DNA of 64,000 bases from JAPOXR01 sp965219635. GTDB lineage: Bacteria > Pseudomonadota > Alphaproteobacteria > Rhodobacterales > Rhodobacteraceae. Where the stretch lies: the NCBI GenBank assembly GCA_965219635.1, contig OZ244783.1:620001-684000 (forward strand), in the 5' to 3' direction. Shown in pieces: positions 25,324 to 34,455 of this stretch (positions are counted from its first letter, which is position 1; every line of letters starts with the position of its first letter). The notes beneath the pieces are model-generated. The model saw only the letters and a list, made by a program, of their open reading frames with translations. It searched no databases and was not told the origin of the DNA. A program made the translations under genes and the position numbers.

Positions 25324-26727
25324 CTATTCAGGACTCCATCCTTCCTTGATCAGATCCGCATGTACCTGCCTGATGGCATTGGCGAGCCGATCAACAACCA
25401 GATCCACTTCCTCTTCGGTTATGACCAAGGGAGGTGACATGACATTCAATCGGCCAATGGGCCGCACAAGCACTCCTTGCTTTTCTGCAGCATCGGAAAT
25501 GCGGCTACCGATCGCAACTTCGTCAGGAAACCACTCCTTGGTGGTCTTGTTCATGACGTTCTCTACGCACCGCATCAGGCCCATTCCGCGAACGTTGCCG
25601 ACAAGCGGGAGATCACCAAGTTCCGCCAGCCTCTTCCCGAAATGCTCGCCGACCTCGCGGGCGTGTTGGAGGATGTTCTCCCGGGCCATGATTTCGATAT
25701 TCTTGAGCGCCGCCGTGCAACAGACCGGATGCCCGGCATAAGTGAAGCCGCTGGTATAGATGCGCGACTTATCGGCCGAAATCACTTCATGGATACGGTC
25801 GGAATAGATCACGGCGCCAATGGGCAAATAACCTGACGACAGTCCCTTGGCGGTGCAAATCATGTCGGGAACGATGCCGAACACATCTTCGGATGCAAAC
25901 CAGTGCCCGAGCCGGCCAAAAGCCGTTACCACTTCATCCGAAATGTAGAGAATGTCGTGCTGCCGGCACACTTCCCTCATTCGTGGCAGGTAGCCCTTGG
26001 GAGGCACAAGCACGCCACCGGCGCCCATGATCGGTTCTGCGAAGAACGCGCCGACTTTGTCCGGTCCTATCTCAGCAATCTTCTCTTCCAGTTCATGCAC
26101 CAGGAAGTCGCAGAACTCTGCTTCATTCATGCCTTCTGGCGCCCGATAGATGTCCGGTTCGGATATGTGATGGATAGTATCCTCAATGAACTTGAAGCCC
26201 TGGACCCTGTCCATCTTCTTGTAGCCGATCGACATGGTTGCATAGGTTGAGCCGTGGTACGATTGCCGCCTTGCGATGACATGAATCTTCTCGGGCCTTC
26301 CGGCACTGTGCTGGTAGAAGTGCGCAAGCCTGAGAGCACTGTCCACGGCAGTTGAGCCGCCCGTGGCGAAGTGGACACGGTTTAGGTCGCCAGGCGCAAG
26401 CTCGGCAAGCTTTTCCGACAAGAGCGCCGCAGGCTCATTGGTCATATCCGTAAAGGATGAGGTGTAGGCCAGTTTCTTGACTTGCTCGGCGATGGCGTCG
26501 GCCATTTCCTCGCGACCAAGCCCGATATTGGTGCACCAAAGCCCTCCGATTGCGTCGATATAGGTCTGACCGTTCGCGTCCGTGACACAGCTACCGGATC
26601 CTCGGTCTATGACCAGCGCTCCCGTTTCCTCGAAGCTCTCGAATTCCTGGAAAGGATGCAGAAAATGGCGTTTGTCTGCTTCCCAGATTTCCCTTGCTGC
26701 GTCGTTGCGCAGGTCGGAATTGTCCAT
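25324..26727 (-). CDS. Class III aminotransferase (omega-amino acid / polyamine:pyruvate-type)
   Basis: About 467 residues, fold type I PLP enzyme. Visible features: GLWCTNIGLG near the N-terminus, YHGSTYATMS (residues about 158-167), the acidic cofactor contact in LYISDEVVTAFGR (about 252-264) and the PLP lysine in MICTAKGLSSGYLP (about 281-294). Such enzymes move amino groups from putrescine, beta-alanine, taurine or similar to pyruvate or oxoglutarate. The ATG at 26727 is preferred to a TTG at 26748. It heads the PotABC-like operon, so it probably degrades the imported amine. Confidence 0.92.
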   Translation of the reverse strand: MDNSDLRNDAAREIWEADKRHFLHPFQEFESFEETGALVIDRGSGSCVTDANGQTYIDAIGGLWCTNIGLGREEMADAIAEQVKKLAYTSSFTDMTNEPAALLSEKLAELAPGDLNRVHFATGGSTAVDSALRLAHFYQHSAGRPEKIHVIARRQSYHGSTYATMSIGYKKMDRVQGFKFIEDTIHHISEPDIYRAPEGMNEAEFCDFLVHELEEKIAEIGPDKVGAFFAEPIMGAGGVLVPPKGYLPRMREVCRQHDILYISDEVVTAFGRLGHWFASEDVFGIVPDMICTAKGLSSGYLPIGAVIYSDRIHEVISADKSRIYTSGFTYAGHPVCCTAALKNIEIMARENILQHAREVGEHFGKRLAELGDLPLVGNVRGMGLMRCVENVMNKTTKEWFPDEVAIGSRISDAAEKQGVLVRPIGRLNVMSPPLVITEEEVDLVVDRLANAIRQVHADLIKEGWSPE

Positions 26728-27190
26728 AACAAATCTCAAAATTGCCAATAGGTTGCCGGGAACCTAACCAATAGCATCGTTGCGAACAAGCAAGCTGCGC
26801 GGCTCCGGGTGAGTGAGTCAGAATGCTGCCAGGCCGGGCAAAATCCGAAAGCTGCGAGGCCGCAATGGCTGCACTTTCAGGGCATCATGACGGTTTGGCG
26901 TGCGGTTCTGCCATTTGGTGGCGGATTTGGCGTCAACTGTGAGCCTGCTGGGCACACTTGCCGTTCAGTGCTGCCTTGCCGCCAGAGCATAAGGGTGCAT
27001 ACGGACGAATACAGTGAGCTTGCTCCGGTTCCGGCCTCAACAAGGTGATCATGATGTTTCTTTGCCGGTGGCAGCAGGACAGCCTTTGATCATACGCGCA
27101 AACGGCCAGCGGTGCCTCTGGCTCCGCACGGAGCGACAACGGATCAAGATTTGATAGGCCGCACCAGGCCGCAGCCCGGTTACGGCTGGC
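26728..27190. other. Intergenic region, likely promoter of the aminotransferase operon
   Basis: Runs from the aminotransferase start to the end of the DUF1467 gene, both on the minus strand. No gene, terminator-like hairpin or RNA was recognised. Confidence 0.45.
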
Positions 27191-27472
27191 CTATCCGTAT
27201 TGGCCGTCGCCATAGCGGTTGAACAGGTCAATTGACTCAATGGTCACCCAGCCGGACATGATGATCCCGGCGATGGGAAGCCAGATAACAAACGCAGCAA
27301 GGGTCACCCACTTTGCCTTGACACGAAGTCTCGGGTCGACCGGCGAGGATGGCGGTGTTCCGGGGACAACTTTGCCCGACTCCACCTGTGTTCGAATGCG
27401 CAGTGGCAAGACGACGAATAGGCACATGAACCAGATCACGGCATAGAGTACGAGTGCAGAGGAGATTGACAT
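27191..27472 (-). CDS. DUF1467 family membrane protein
   Basis: 93 residues, two membrane helices (about 5-25 and 55-77) with a conserved loop holding RVKAKWVTLAAF. DUF1467 proteins are small alphaproteobacterial membrane proteins of unknown role, regularly encoded next to methylmalonyl-CoA epimerase as here (3-nt gap). This neighbourhood supports the alphaproteobacterial assignment. Confidence 0.85.
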   Translation of the reverse strand: MSISSALVLYAVIWFMCLFVVLPLRIRTQVESGKVVPGTPPSSPVDPRLRVKAKWVTLAAFVIWLPIAGIIMSGWVTIESIDLFNRYGDGQYG

Positions 27473-27475
27473 TGC

Positions 27476-27877
27476 TTATGCCTCTTCCAATTCGATCAGT
27501 GTTCCGTGGAAGTCCTTCGGATGAAGGAACACAACCGGTTTTCCATGGGCTCCGGTCTTCACTGAGCCATCTCCCAAAACCCGGCCATGCCGCGCAGCAC
27601 GTTCCGACGCTTGCTCAATGTCAGCTGTCTCAAGGCAGATGTGATGAATTCCACCTGCCGGATTGCGCCTGAGGAACTCGGCTATTGGGCTGGATTCCCC
27701 CAGCGGTGTCAACAATTCAATCTTGGTGTTCGACAGTTCGACGAAGGCCACCCGGACGCCATGTTCGGGTACGTCCACGGGGTCGGAAACACCGTCACAG
27801 AACGCGTCGCGATACTGTCGAACGGCAGCTTCGAGATCAGGTACGGCGATTGCGACGTGATTTAGTCGATCGATCAT
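27476..27877 (-). CDS. mce: Methylmalonyl-CoA epimerase
   Basis: 133 residues, a VOC-fold metal enzyme interconverting (2S)- and (2R)-methylmalonyl-CoA in propionate and branched-chain catabolism. The metal ligands are visible in LNHVAIAVPDLEAAV (His near residue 7), GGIHHICLETAD (His near residue 79) and the C-terminal FHGTLIELEEA (Glu near residue 130). The start overlaps the topA 3' end by 41 bp, so it may depend partly on topA transcription. Confidence 0.92.
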   Translation of the reverse strand: MIDRLNHVAIAVPDLEAAVRQYRDAFCDGVSDPVDVPEHGVRVAFVELSNTKIELLTPLGESSPIAEFLRRNPAGGIHHICLETADIEQASERAARHGRVLGDGSVKTGAHGKPVVFLHPKDFHGTLIELEEA

Positions 27878-30434
27878 TCTTCTTGCTCTTTGTAGCCCGC
27901 CTGGCTTCGATCAGTTCAACTGCCCGTTCCAGTGTGATTTCCGAGGGGTCTGTCCCTTTAACAATTTTCGCGTTCACCTTGTTCCATTTGACGTAGGGAC
28001 CGTAAGGCCCTTCCAGTACACTGACTGGGCCTCCTTCCTGCGGATGCTCGCCCAGTTGCCTTCCTTCATTCGTGGCTCCCTGACCTGATCGGAATCTCTG
28101 CTTGCTCAGAGCCAGCAAGTCCACCGCACGGTTTATTCCAATCGAAAGAACCTCAACGGGATCTGAAATATTGGCGTATTTGCGGCCGTGTTTGAGATAT
28201 GGGCCATAACGGCCAATCCCGGCTTCAATCGGCAGCCCGTCTTCTGGATGATCTCCGACCTTGCGCGGCAACGCGATCAACTCAAGCGCAGTCCCCAAGT
28301 CTAGGGTATCGGCAGACATGCCCTTGGGGATGCTGACGCGCTTGGGTTTTGCTCCTTTGTCCTTGCTGGCTTCGCCCAACTGAAGGTACGGGCCAAATCG
28401 TCCCGAGCGGGCGGTAACTTCAAGCCCAGTGTCAGGGTCGGTGCCAAGCTTGACGACGGCAGGCATGTCATTCGGCCCATTGGCGCCCCCTCCATCCAGA
28501 TTGAACGAAAAGCCGCACTCCGGATAGTTCGAACAGCCAATGAAGGCGCCGAATCCGCGGCCAGTGCGCAGAGTCAGACGGCCAATTCGGCAGCTTGGGC
28601 ACAATCGTGGATCGGCCGTTTCGCCAGTGACGGGAACCAGTTGCGGAACAAGCATATCGGACAGCTTGTCGAGCACCTCACCGATACGCAGTTCCTTTGT
28701 ATCGTCGACCGCTGCGGTAAACCCGGTCCAGAATTGCTGAAGGACATCAAGCCGTTTCTTCCGCCCGCCCGATACATCATCAAGATCCTCTTCCAGGCCG
28801 GCCGTAAACTCGTACTCCACGTATTTTGCAAAATAGGATGTCAGGAAGCCGGTCAGCATTCTGCCCATTCCGCGCGGCACAAGATTACCCTTCTCGGCAC
28901 CCACATAGCCACGGTCCTGAATGGTGGAGACAATCGAAGAATAGGTCGAAGGTCGCCCGATTCCCAACTCCACCATCTTCTTTACGAGTGAGGCCTCGGT
29001 ATATCGAGGCGGTGGCTGTGTATGGTGCTGTTCGGGTTTGACTTCCATCACGTTTGCCGGTTCGCCGGGCTTCATTTCTGGCAGTCTTGCGTTTTCCGCT
29101 TCACTCTCCTGATCATCCTTGCGTGCCCCCTTTGACTTCTCATTGGAAGCGTTGGAGGAGCCTTCTGTTGCATCCTCTTCGTAAAGCTTGAGATAACCAT
29201 CGAACTGGAGCACCCGTCCGGTGGCCCGCAGACCGGTCTGTTCATCGCTGGTAAGCAGGTCGCAGGTTGCGCGCAGGTAGCGTGCCGACTCCATCTGGCT
29301 TGCCATCGCCCGCTTCCAGATCAGTCCATAGAGCTTCCGCTGGTCCGTATCTGAGACCCGGATTGATCCTGAATCCAGTGCCATGTTCGTTGGCCGGATA
29401 CACTCGTGAGCTTCCTGGGCGTTCTTGGCCTTGTTCTTGTAGGCCCTTGGTTTGCCGGGCAGGTACCCATTCCCGAAGCGTGTCCTGATTTCGGAACGGG
29501 CCTCCGAGACTGCCTCCGGCGCCATGAAGATACCATCCGTGCGCATATAGGTGATCAGGCCTGCCTCGTAGAGTTTCTGTGCAATGCTCATCGTCAACCG
29601 GGGCTTGAGCCGCAACTTGAGGCTGGCCTCTTGCTGGAGTGTCGCAGTGACGAATGGCGGGGGAGGGTTGCGGCGTACGGGCTTGCTCTCAACGCTTGCG
29701 ACGTTGAATCGTCCATCTCTTACCGCCTTCACTGCGCGGTCAGCGTCCTCGCCCGACGACAAATCGTACTTCTTGAGCTTCTTGCCGTCCAGGATTGAGA
29801 GCCGCGCAAGAAAGCCCTCTTGCCGTTCGGTCTCCATTTTGGCGGCAATCGACCAGTATTCCCGTGGCTTGAACGCTTCGATCTCTGCTTCGCGCTCAAC
29901 GATCAGCCTTACACAGACCGATTGCACCCGGCCGGCTGAACGGGCACCGGGCAGTTTTCTCCAGAGCACCGGGGAGAGTGTGTAACCGACTAGGTAATCA
30001 AGAGCGCGCCGGGCCAAGTATGCATCGACCAGTTGCATGTCGATCTTGCGCGGGCTTTCCATCGCGTCCCGCACAGCGGATTTTGTGATCGCATTGAATA
30101 CGACACGCTTCGATTCGCCTGGCAGTTTGACGCCGCGCCTCTTCGCTAGCACTTCACGCACATGCCAACTGATCGCTTCTCCTTCCCTGTCCGGGTCAGT
30201 CGCCAGTATGAGATCACTGTCGTTCTTGAGCGCATCGGCGATCGCCTTCACATGGGACTGCGCCTTCGATTGCACCTCCCAGACCATGGCGAATTCGTTG
30301 TCCGTATCAACCGAACCGTCCTTTTCCGGCAGATCCCTGACGTGGCCGAACGAGGCCAGGACCCGATAACCCGGGCCCAGGTATTTCTCGATTGTCCTGG
30401 CCTTTGCAGGCGATTCCACCACCACAACCGGCAT
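27837..30434 (-). CDS. topA: DNA topoisomerase I (type IA)
   Basis: 865 residues, relaxes negative supercoils. The TOPRIM domain opens with VVESPAKARTIEKYLG and holds the metal-binding ATDPDREGEAISWH (residues about 78-91). The active-site tyrosine is in LITYMRTDG (near residue 296). A four-Cys zinc ribbon (CPSCRIGRL ... CSNYPECGF, about 606-635) is followed by at least three repeated C-terminal modules ending GRFGPYLQLG, GRYGPYLKHG and GPYGPYVKW. A Lys/Arg-rich tail ends the protein. Length and architecture are normal for alphaproteobacterial TopA. The 3' end overlaps mce. Confidence 0.97.
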   Translation of the reverse strand: MPVVVVESPAKARTIEKYLGPGYRVLASFGHVRDLPEKDGSVDTDNEFAMVWEVQSKAQSHVKAIADALKNDSDLILATDPDREGEAISWHVREVLAKRRGVKLPGESKRVVFNAITKSAVRDAMESPRKIDMQLVDAYLARRALDYLVGYTLSPVLWRKLPGARSAGRVQSVCVRLIVEREAEIEAFKPREYWSIAAKMETERQEGFLARLSILDGKKLKKYDLSSGEDADRAVKAVRDGRFNVASVESKPVRRNPPPPFVTATLQQEASLKLRLKPRLTMSIAQKLYEAGLITYMRTDGIFMAPEAVSEARSEIRTRFGNGYLPGKPRAYKNKAKNAQEAHECIRPTNMALDSGSIRVSDTDQRKLYGLIWKRAMASQMESARYLRATCDLLTSDEQTGLRATGRVLQFDGYLKLYEEDATEGSSNASNEKSKGARKDDQESEAENARLPEMKPGEPANVMEVKPEQHHTQPPPRYTEASLVKKMVELGIGRPSTYSSIVSTIQDRGYVGAEKGNLVPRGMGRMLTGFLTSYFAKYVEYEFTAGLEEDLDDVSGGRKKRLDVLQQFWTGFTAAVDDTKELRIGEVLDKLSDMLVPQLVPVTGETADPRLCPSCRIGRLTLRTGRGFGAFIGCSNYPECGFSFNLDGGGANGPNDMPAVVKLGTDPDTGLEVTARSGRFGPYLQLGEASKDKGAKPKRVSIPKGMSADTLDLGTALELIALPRKVGDHPEDGLPIEAGIGRYGPYLKHGRKYANISDPVEVLSIGINRAVDLLALSKQRFRSGQGATNEGRQLGEHPQEGGPVSVLEGPYGPYVKWNKVNAKIVKGTDPSEITLERAVELIEARRATKSKKNDRSTKSRRNRRT

Positions 30435-30777
30435 TCAGACCTCCGCATCAGGGAAGAAGCAGCACTCACTCCAACAGAACAATCATGGAGTCAATTGATC
30501 CGAAAACAACCGCCGGCAGCAAATTTTCGGCCGGGAGTGTGGAGAAGGACGGCGATCGTTGGGTTAGCCACAAAGGCCCTCTTCCCTTGATGCAAAAGGG
30601 AGCTGTGCTGCATTCTGAACGGCGAGCGCCTAGATCCGGCATACAGTCGAGTCAACGCATGATCCTCAATTTGACCCCAGGAAGCGCAGCGATTGCTGTT
30701 GGGTCAGAGCAGGCACCCCAGTAGCAACAGGGTCGATGTGATCGGCAACAATCCGCAGATCACTGAAGGTGAGGCAG
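30435..30777. other. Intergenic region upstream of topA
   Basis: Contains the topA promoter region (minus strand) and the 3' flank of the lactonase-like gene. No convincing gene was seen on either strand. Confidence 0.45.
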
Positions 30778-31881
30778 TCAGTGTTGTTCATCCGTAACAA
30801 AACAAATGTTGCTGGGAGACCGTATCGTTACTTCGTCCATCCTTTGGACAACTGGTCTGGCTGTAAGGCTGATTTCAAATAGGACACAGTTATCGCTGTC
30901 CTGATTGGCTGCGACCAACCAGCGTCCGCACGGCGAGAACCCGAGATCACGAGGCTTCTTTCCGCCGCTCGGAAAAGTCAGCGCTTGTTGAAGTGTTCCG
31001 TTCCCGGCATCCAGCCGGAAAATTGAGATTGAGTCGTCCCCACGGTTGGTCACGCCGGCATGAAGCCCGTCCGGGTGCATCTTGAGGCCGGCAGAAGTAT
31101 TCTCTGAGTTCGTGGTTGGAATGGATGGCTCGCGCGCGGATCTCCTGTCAAATTCGCATATCTTGCCTTCGTCCCATTTCAGCAACGACACCTCAGATGA
31201 CAATTCACTGACCAACAGCATGCGGCGGCCGCACTTGCTGAACGCGACAGTCCGAGGTCCTGATCCTGGCGGTGCTCGCCAGACACGGGGGGTTCCGGTT
31301 TTCCCGTTTGCCGGATTGAACGGATAGGCAGCCAATTCGTCTGTTCCCAGATCAGGAACGAGCAACCAGAGCCCGTCCGGAGAAAAATTGGCTCCGTGGG
31401 GATGAGACCTGTCTTGTCGCAAGGGGTGCGGCCCGCGCCCGGAACGATGGATTACGCTTCGAGCCTCTTCGTCAAATTCGCCTCTTCCGGAAAGCCCCTG
31501 CACAAAAACCTCTCCTGTTCCGTAACAGGCGCCGGCGACCCACCGGCCAGATGGATGAAAATCAATGTGGCATGGCAGGTGCCCGGCAACGGGGACATGT
31601 GCGCAAGCCTGCAGCCGGGGACCGCGACTGGTCAGTTGCAGGGCCACGAGCGCTGCCCGGTCATCAGGCGTTTCGATTGTTGCAATAGTTCTCTGGTGTT
31701 GCGCAGAATGGCGCAGGTAACTGGGGTTGGGAAGGAACATTGAGCCGGTTCGCCTGAACGACCCCTTGCCGGACAAGTGTAGTGTCGAAATGCCATCACC
31801 CTTGGCGCGAAAGCTCCCGTAGGATTCTGTGTATGATCCAACCGCAATCATCCAGGCTGGACGAAACGAGCGGAGAGTCAA
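30778..31881 (-). CDS. Lactonase-family beta-propeller protein (6-phosphogluconolactonase-like, YbhE/Pgl type)
   Basis: About 367 residues with repeated propeller blades: GHLPCHIDFHPSGRWVAGAC, PHGANFSPDGLWLLVPDLG, PRTVAFSKCGRRMLLVSEL, LKMHPDGLHAGVTNRGDDS and PRDLGFSPCGRWLVAANQD. This is the pattern of the seven-bladed lactonase family. TTG at 31881 gives the full length; ATG at 31851 is an alternative just before VGSYTE, where family members usually begin. The same-strand regulator gene ends 28 bp upstream. A decayed copy of the last 25 codons lies at 41556-41625. Confidence 0.85.
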   Translation of the reverse strand: MTLRSFRPAWMIAVGSYTESYGSFRAKGDGISTLHLSGKGSFRRTGSMFLPNPSYLRHSAQHQRTIATIETPDDRAALVALQLTSRGPRLQACAHVPVAGHLPCHIDFHPSGRWVAGACYGTGEVFVQGLSGRGEFDEEARSVIHRSGRGPHPLRQDRSHPHGANFSPDGLWLLVPDLGTDELAAYPFNPANGKTGTPRVWRAPPGSGPRTVAFSKCGRRMLLVSELSSEVSLLKWDEGKICEFDRRSAREPSIPTTNSENTSAGLKMHPDGLHAGVTNRGDDSISIFRLDAGNGTLQQALTFPSGGKKPRDLGFSPCGRWLVAANQDSDNCVLFEISLTARPVVQRMDEVTIRSPSNICFVTDEQH

Positions 31882-31909
31882 AACTCAGTACCCCGGCTTG
31901 GTCGCAGTC

Positions 31910-33049
31910 TCAGCCTGTGCGGTTGGAGTGTTCGCTTGTCGATCCGTAAACCTTCAGCGTCGGCCTGAGTGTTAGGTAGATCGGTGGGCCACCATAGACG
32001 CCCGATATTCGGTCGCTGAGTACACGAAAGGTCAGGCTGCCGAGGGTCTGAGGCTGAACGTTTACGCTCGTGAGTGGAGGATCCATTGAGCGGGCTATGA
32101 CGCTGTCATTGACGCTGACAACCGAGACATCCGCCGGAATTCGCAGTCCGGCGCTGCGCAATCCCCTGACAACCCCGATTGCCGTTACATCGTTGCGGAC
32201 GAATACAGCCGAGAAGGCGGTCCTTTCTGCCACAAGCGCTTCGACAGCCCTTTGCCCGGCCTCTTCCGAGGGCTCGTCTTGAATCCGAATCAGTGACCGA
32301 TCGCGCGAAATTCCAGCAGAAGTCAGGGCATCGCAATAGGCCGGCTGCATTGAGAAGCCCTTCAATCGCGGTGCCCCTTCGACATAGGCGATTCTGTCAT
32401 GACCCAGTTCCACGAGGTGGCGAACGGCAATCCGTGCTGCTTCGTCGTAGTCGATCCGCACGCCATCTGCCTCAATATCATTCGGCCATCTTCCGAGATA
32501 AACCAGCGGCTTTCCCGAATTGACGAAGTCCAGTGCGCCAGTAGCGGGCTGCTCAACCATGCTAGGTACAACAATGGCGCCGCGGATTGACGGGTCTCCG
32601 GCCATGGCAGAGAGTTTGGCGGTTTCGCTGGCAATCTGGTAGTCGGACTGGCTTGTGACCAGATCGTAACCGCTGCCGCGGGCAGCTCGTTCGATTCCGT
32701 CAATGACATCGGCATAGAGTGGATTGGAGAAGGTCGGAACGACAAGGCAAAGGTGTTTTCCGGATGGTGCTTCTGCAAGCGGCGGATTGCTCGCTGTCGG
32801 GCGTACATAGGTTCCGCTTCCTGCGCGTCTGACAACAACACCTTCGTTTACCAGCATCTGGATGGCTCGCCGGACGGTGGTTCTGGATACCTCATGCTCC
32901 AGCATGAGTTCGCGTTCTGACGGGATCGCGGTCTCCGGCCCGTAAACTTTGCCGAGAATGTCGTCGCGAATGGTCTTTGCCAACCATCTGGTCTTGTCGC
33001 GGATCCTGATTGGTATCATAGTGGTCTGACTGTCAGCAGTAATTGACAT
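31910..33049 (-). CDS. GntR/LacI hybrid transcriptional regulator
   Basis: About 379 residues. An N-terminal GntR-type winged helix (residues about 18-85, with IPSERELMLEHEVSRTTVRR and VVVRRAGSGTYVRP) is joined to a LacI-type periplasmic-binding-like sensor (LCLVVPTFSNPLYADVIDGI to the end; VRNDVTAIGVVRGLRSAG). This is the AraR-like layout. Starts at 33049 or 33019 are both plausible; neither has a strong ribosome site. It is divergent from the sugar-type ABC operon, with the palindrome at 33078-33092 in the shared promoter region, so it probably represses that operon until its ligand arrives. Confidence 0.88.
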   Translation of the reverse strand: MSITADSQTTMIPIRIRDKTRWLAKTIRDDILGKVYGPETAIPSERELMLEHEVSRTTVRRAIQMLVNEGVVVRRAGSGTYVRPTASNPPLAEAPSGKHLCLVVPTFSNPLYADVIDGIERAARGSGYDLVTSQSDYQIASETAKLSAMAGDPSIRGAIVVPSMVEQPATGALDFVNSGKPLVYLGRWPNDIEADGVRIDYDEAARIAVRHLVELGHDRIAYVEGAPRLKGFSMQPAYCDALTSAGISRDRSLIRIQDEPSEEAGQRAVEALVAERTAFSAVFVRNDVTAIGVVRGLRSAGLRIPADVSVVSVNDSVIARSMDPPLTSVNVQPQTLGSLTFRVLSDRISGVYGGPPIYLTLRPTLKVYGSTSEHSNRTG

Positions 33050-33077
33050 AGGTATGAAACCGGTTATATGATTTGAC

Positions 33078-33092
33078 TGGTCTATAAGACCA
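33078..33092. promoter_or_regulatory. Likely operator of the GntR/LacI regulator
   Basis: Perfect palindrome TGGTCT-ATA-AGACCA, 39 bp before the binding-protein ATG, in the divergent promoter region. A further TGGTCT half-site lies at 33022-33027. Size, symmetry and position fit a GntR-type operator; binding by this regulator is inferred. Confidence 0.75.
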
Positions 33093-33116
33093 AATCCTAA
33101 CATGGAGGTATTTCGG

Positions 33117-34358
33117 ATGAAAGCATTGATGATTGCTGCGCCAGTTGCTCTGCTCGCAGGCATCGCAAGCGCACAGGATTCCTACACGTTCAAGTTTCCA
33201 AGCTGGATGTGGGAAGAGGGCATTGTCGGGGAGTGGAACAAGGATCGGGTTGCGGCCTTTGAAGCTGCCAATCCTGGTATTTCGGTCGACAAGACTCTCA
33301 TCCCGAACACGCATTACGAGCAGACACTGGTCACGCAAATAGCGGCCGGAGATGTACCGGACTTCATGCCGGTCTTCACAAACATGCTGGCTCCCATGAT
33401 CGATGCGGGGATACTCGCACCGATGGATGAGTGCATTGAGTCATCTGGCTTTGGCGACCGGATTCTTCCGTCAGTCAGTTTTGCACAGGTCGACGGAAAG
33501 ACCTATGGCGTTCCACTGACGATGAGTCCCCAGTCGCTGCTTGTAAACACGCAACTCCTGGATGCGGCAGGCGTTGAAATCCCGACCAACCTGGACGAGT
33601 TCTATGCGGCCGCCAAGGCTGTCAAGGAAGCAACCGGTGAATTCGGTTACGGCTTCCCCAACGATACGGCGAGCGCAATCCATGTCTATATCAACAGCAT
33701 GCACTGGTTGATCGGGATGGGCTCAGATTGGTCACAGCCCGACGGGACGATTACCGCAAACAATGAAGCGGCAGTCGAAGCTATCACCTGGATCAAGCGT
33801 TTTCTGGATGAGGGTCTCAGCCCTAAGGGCCTCGGCTCGAAATCCGTTCGCCAGATGTTTGCTGATGGCAAGGTCGCAATGCTGTTTGATGGACCCTGGG
33901 TCGTCAGCACGGTCAAGTCAATCAATCCTGACCTGGTGCCGCACGTCACCTTTGAGGTCATGCCGACCCCGACCCATGCGGCAATCACGGGTGGAGCATT
34001 CTATGTGATACCCAAGGACTCGCCACACCCGGATGATGCGTGTGAAATGCTGAATGTCTTCTATGATCCGGCAGCCCAACAACGTTATCTGGAAGACCTC
34101 GTGCAGATCCCCGGAACGATTGTCGAGCCAAGCCAGGCCTTCATCGATGAGGTTCCCTGGGCTGGAACCATGGCTGAAATTGCAGCAAAATACCCAGGCG
34201 GGATCGGATATGCCCCTCCCGGCTATGAAATCCAGGCAGCCGAGTTTCGGCAAATAGTGGTTGACGGATTGTCGCGCATCTATTCCGATGCAGTTTCCAT
34301 AGAGGAAGGGTTGAACGATCTGCAGAAACAACTGGAAAACTGGACGAAGACGCTCTGA
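33117..34358 (+). CDS. ABC transporter sugar-type solute-binding protein
   Basis: 413 residues with a Sec signal peptide (MKALMIAAPVALLAGIASA). The mature chain follows the maltose-binding-type fold, with AAGDVPDFMPVFTNM, YGVPLTMSPQSLLVNTQLL, GKVAMLFDGPWVVST and GGAFYVIPKDS. The ATG at 33117 is chosen because GGAGGT lies 7 nt before it; that site overlaps an upstream ATG at 33102. It delivers ligand to the two permeases downstream. The later operon genes (amidohydrolase, PLP enzyme) suggest the ligand may be an amino or amide compound rather than a simple sugar. Confidence 0.92.
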   Translation: MKALMIAAPVALLAGIASAQDSYTFKFPSWMWEEGIVGEWNKDRVAAFEAANPGISVDKTLIPNTHYEQTLVTQIAAGDVPDFMPVFTNMLAPMIDAGILAPMDECIESSGFGDRILPSVSFAQVDGKTYGVPLTMSPQSLLVNTQLLDAAGVEIPTNLDEFYAAAKAVKEATGEFGYGFPNDTASAIHVYINSMHWLIGMGSDWSQPDGTITANNEAAVEAITWIKRFLDEGLSPKGLGSKSVRQMFADGKVAMLFDGPWVVSTVKSINPDLVPHVTFEVMPTPTHAAITGGAFYVIPKDSPHPDDACEMLNVFYDPAAQQRYLEDLVQIPGTIVEPSQAFIDEVPWAGTMAEIAAKYPGGIGYAPPGYEIQAAEFRQIVVDGLSRIYSDAVSIEEGLNDLQKQLENWTKTL

Positions 34359-34382
34359 CTCCAGTCAGTTCCATGACCACTG

Positions 34383-34417
34383 ACCCGGGCCGGCAGCAGT
34401 CGGTTGGCCCGGGTTTT
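34383..34417 (+). terminator. Stem-loop with T-run after the binding protein
   Basis: Arms ACCCGGGCC and GGCCCGGGT (9 bp perfect, 14-nt loop) followed by TTTT. Placed between binding protein and first permease, it probably causes partial termination or protects the binding-protein mRNA, giving excess binding protein. Confidence 0.8.
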
Positions 34418-34455
34418 CTCGCGCCGGTGACAATTGGTCTTGGTGGGGGAACCGA

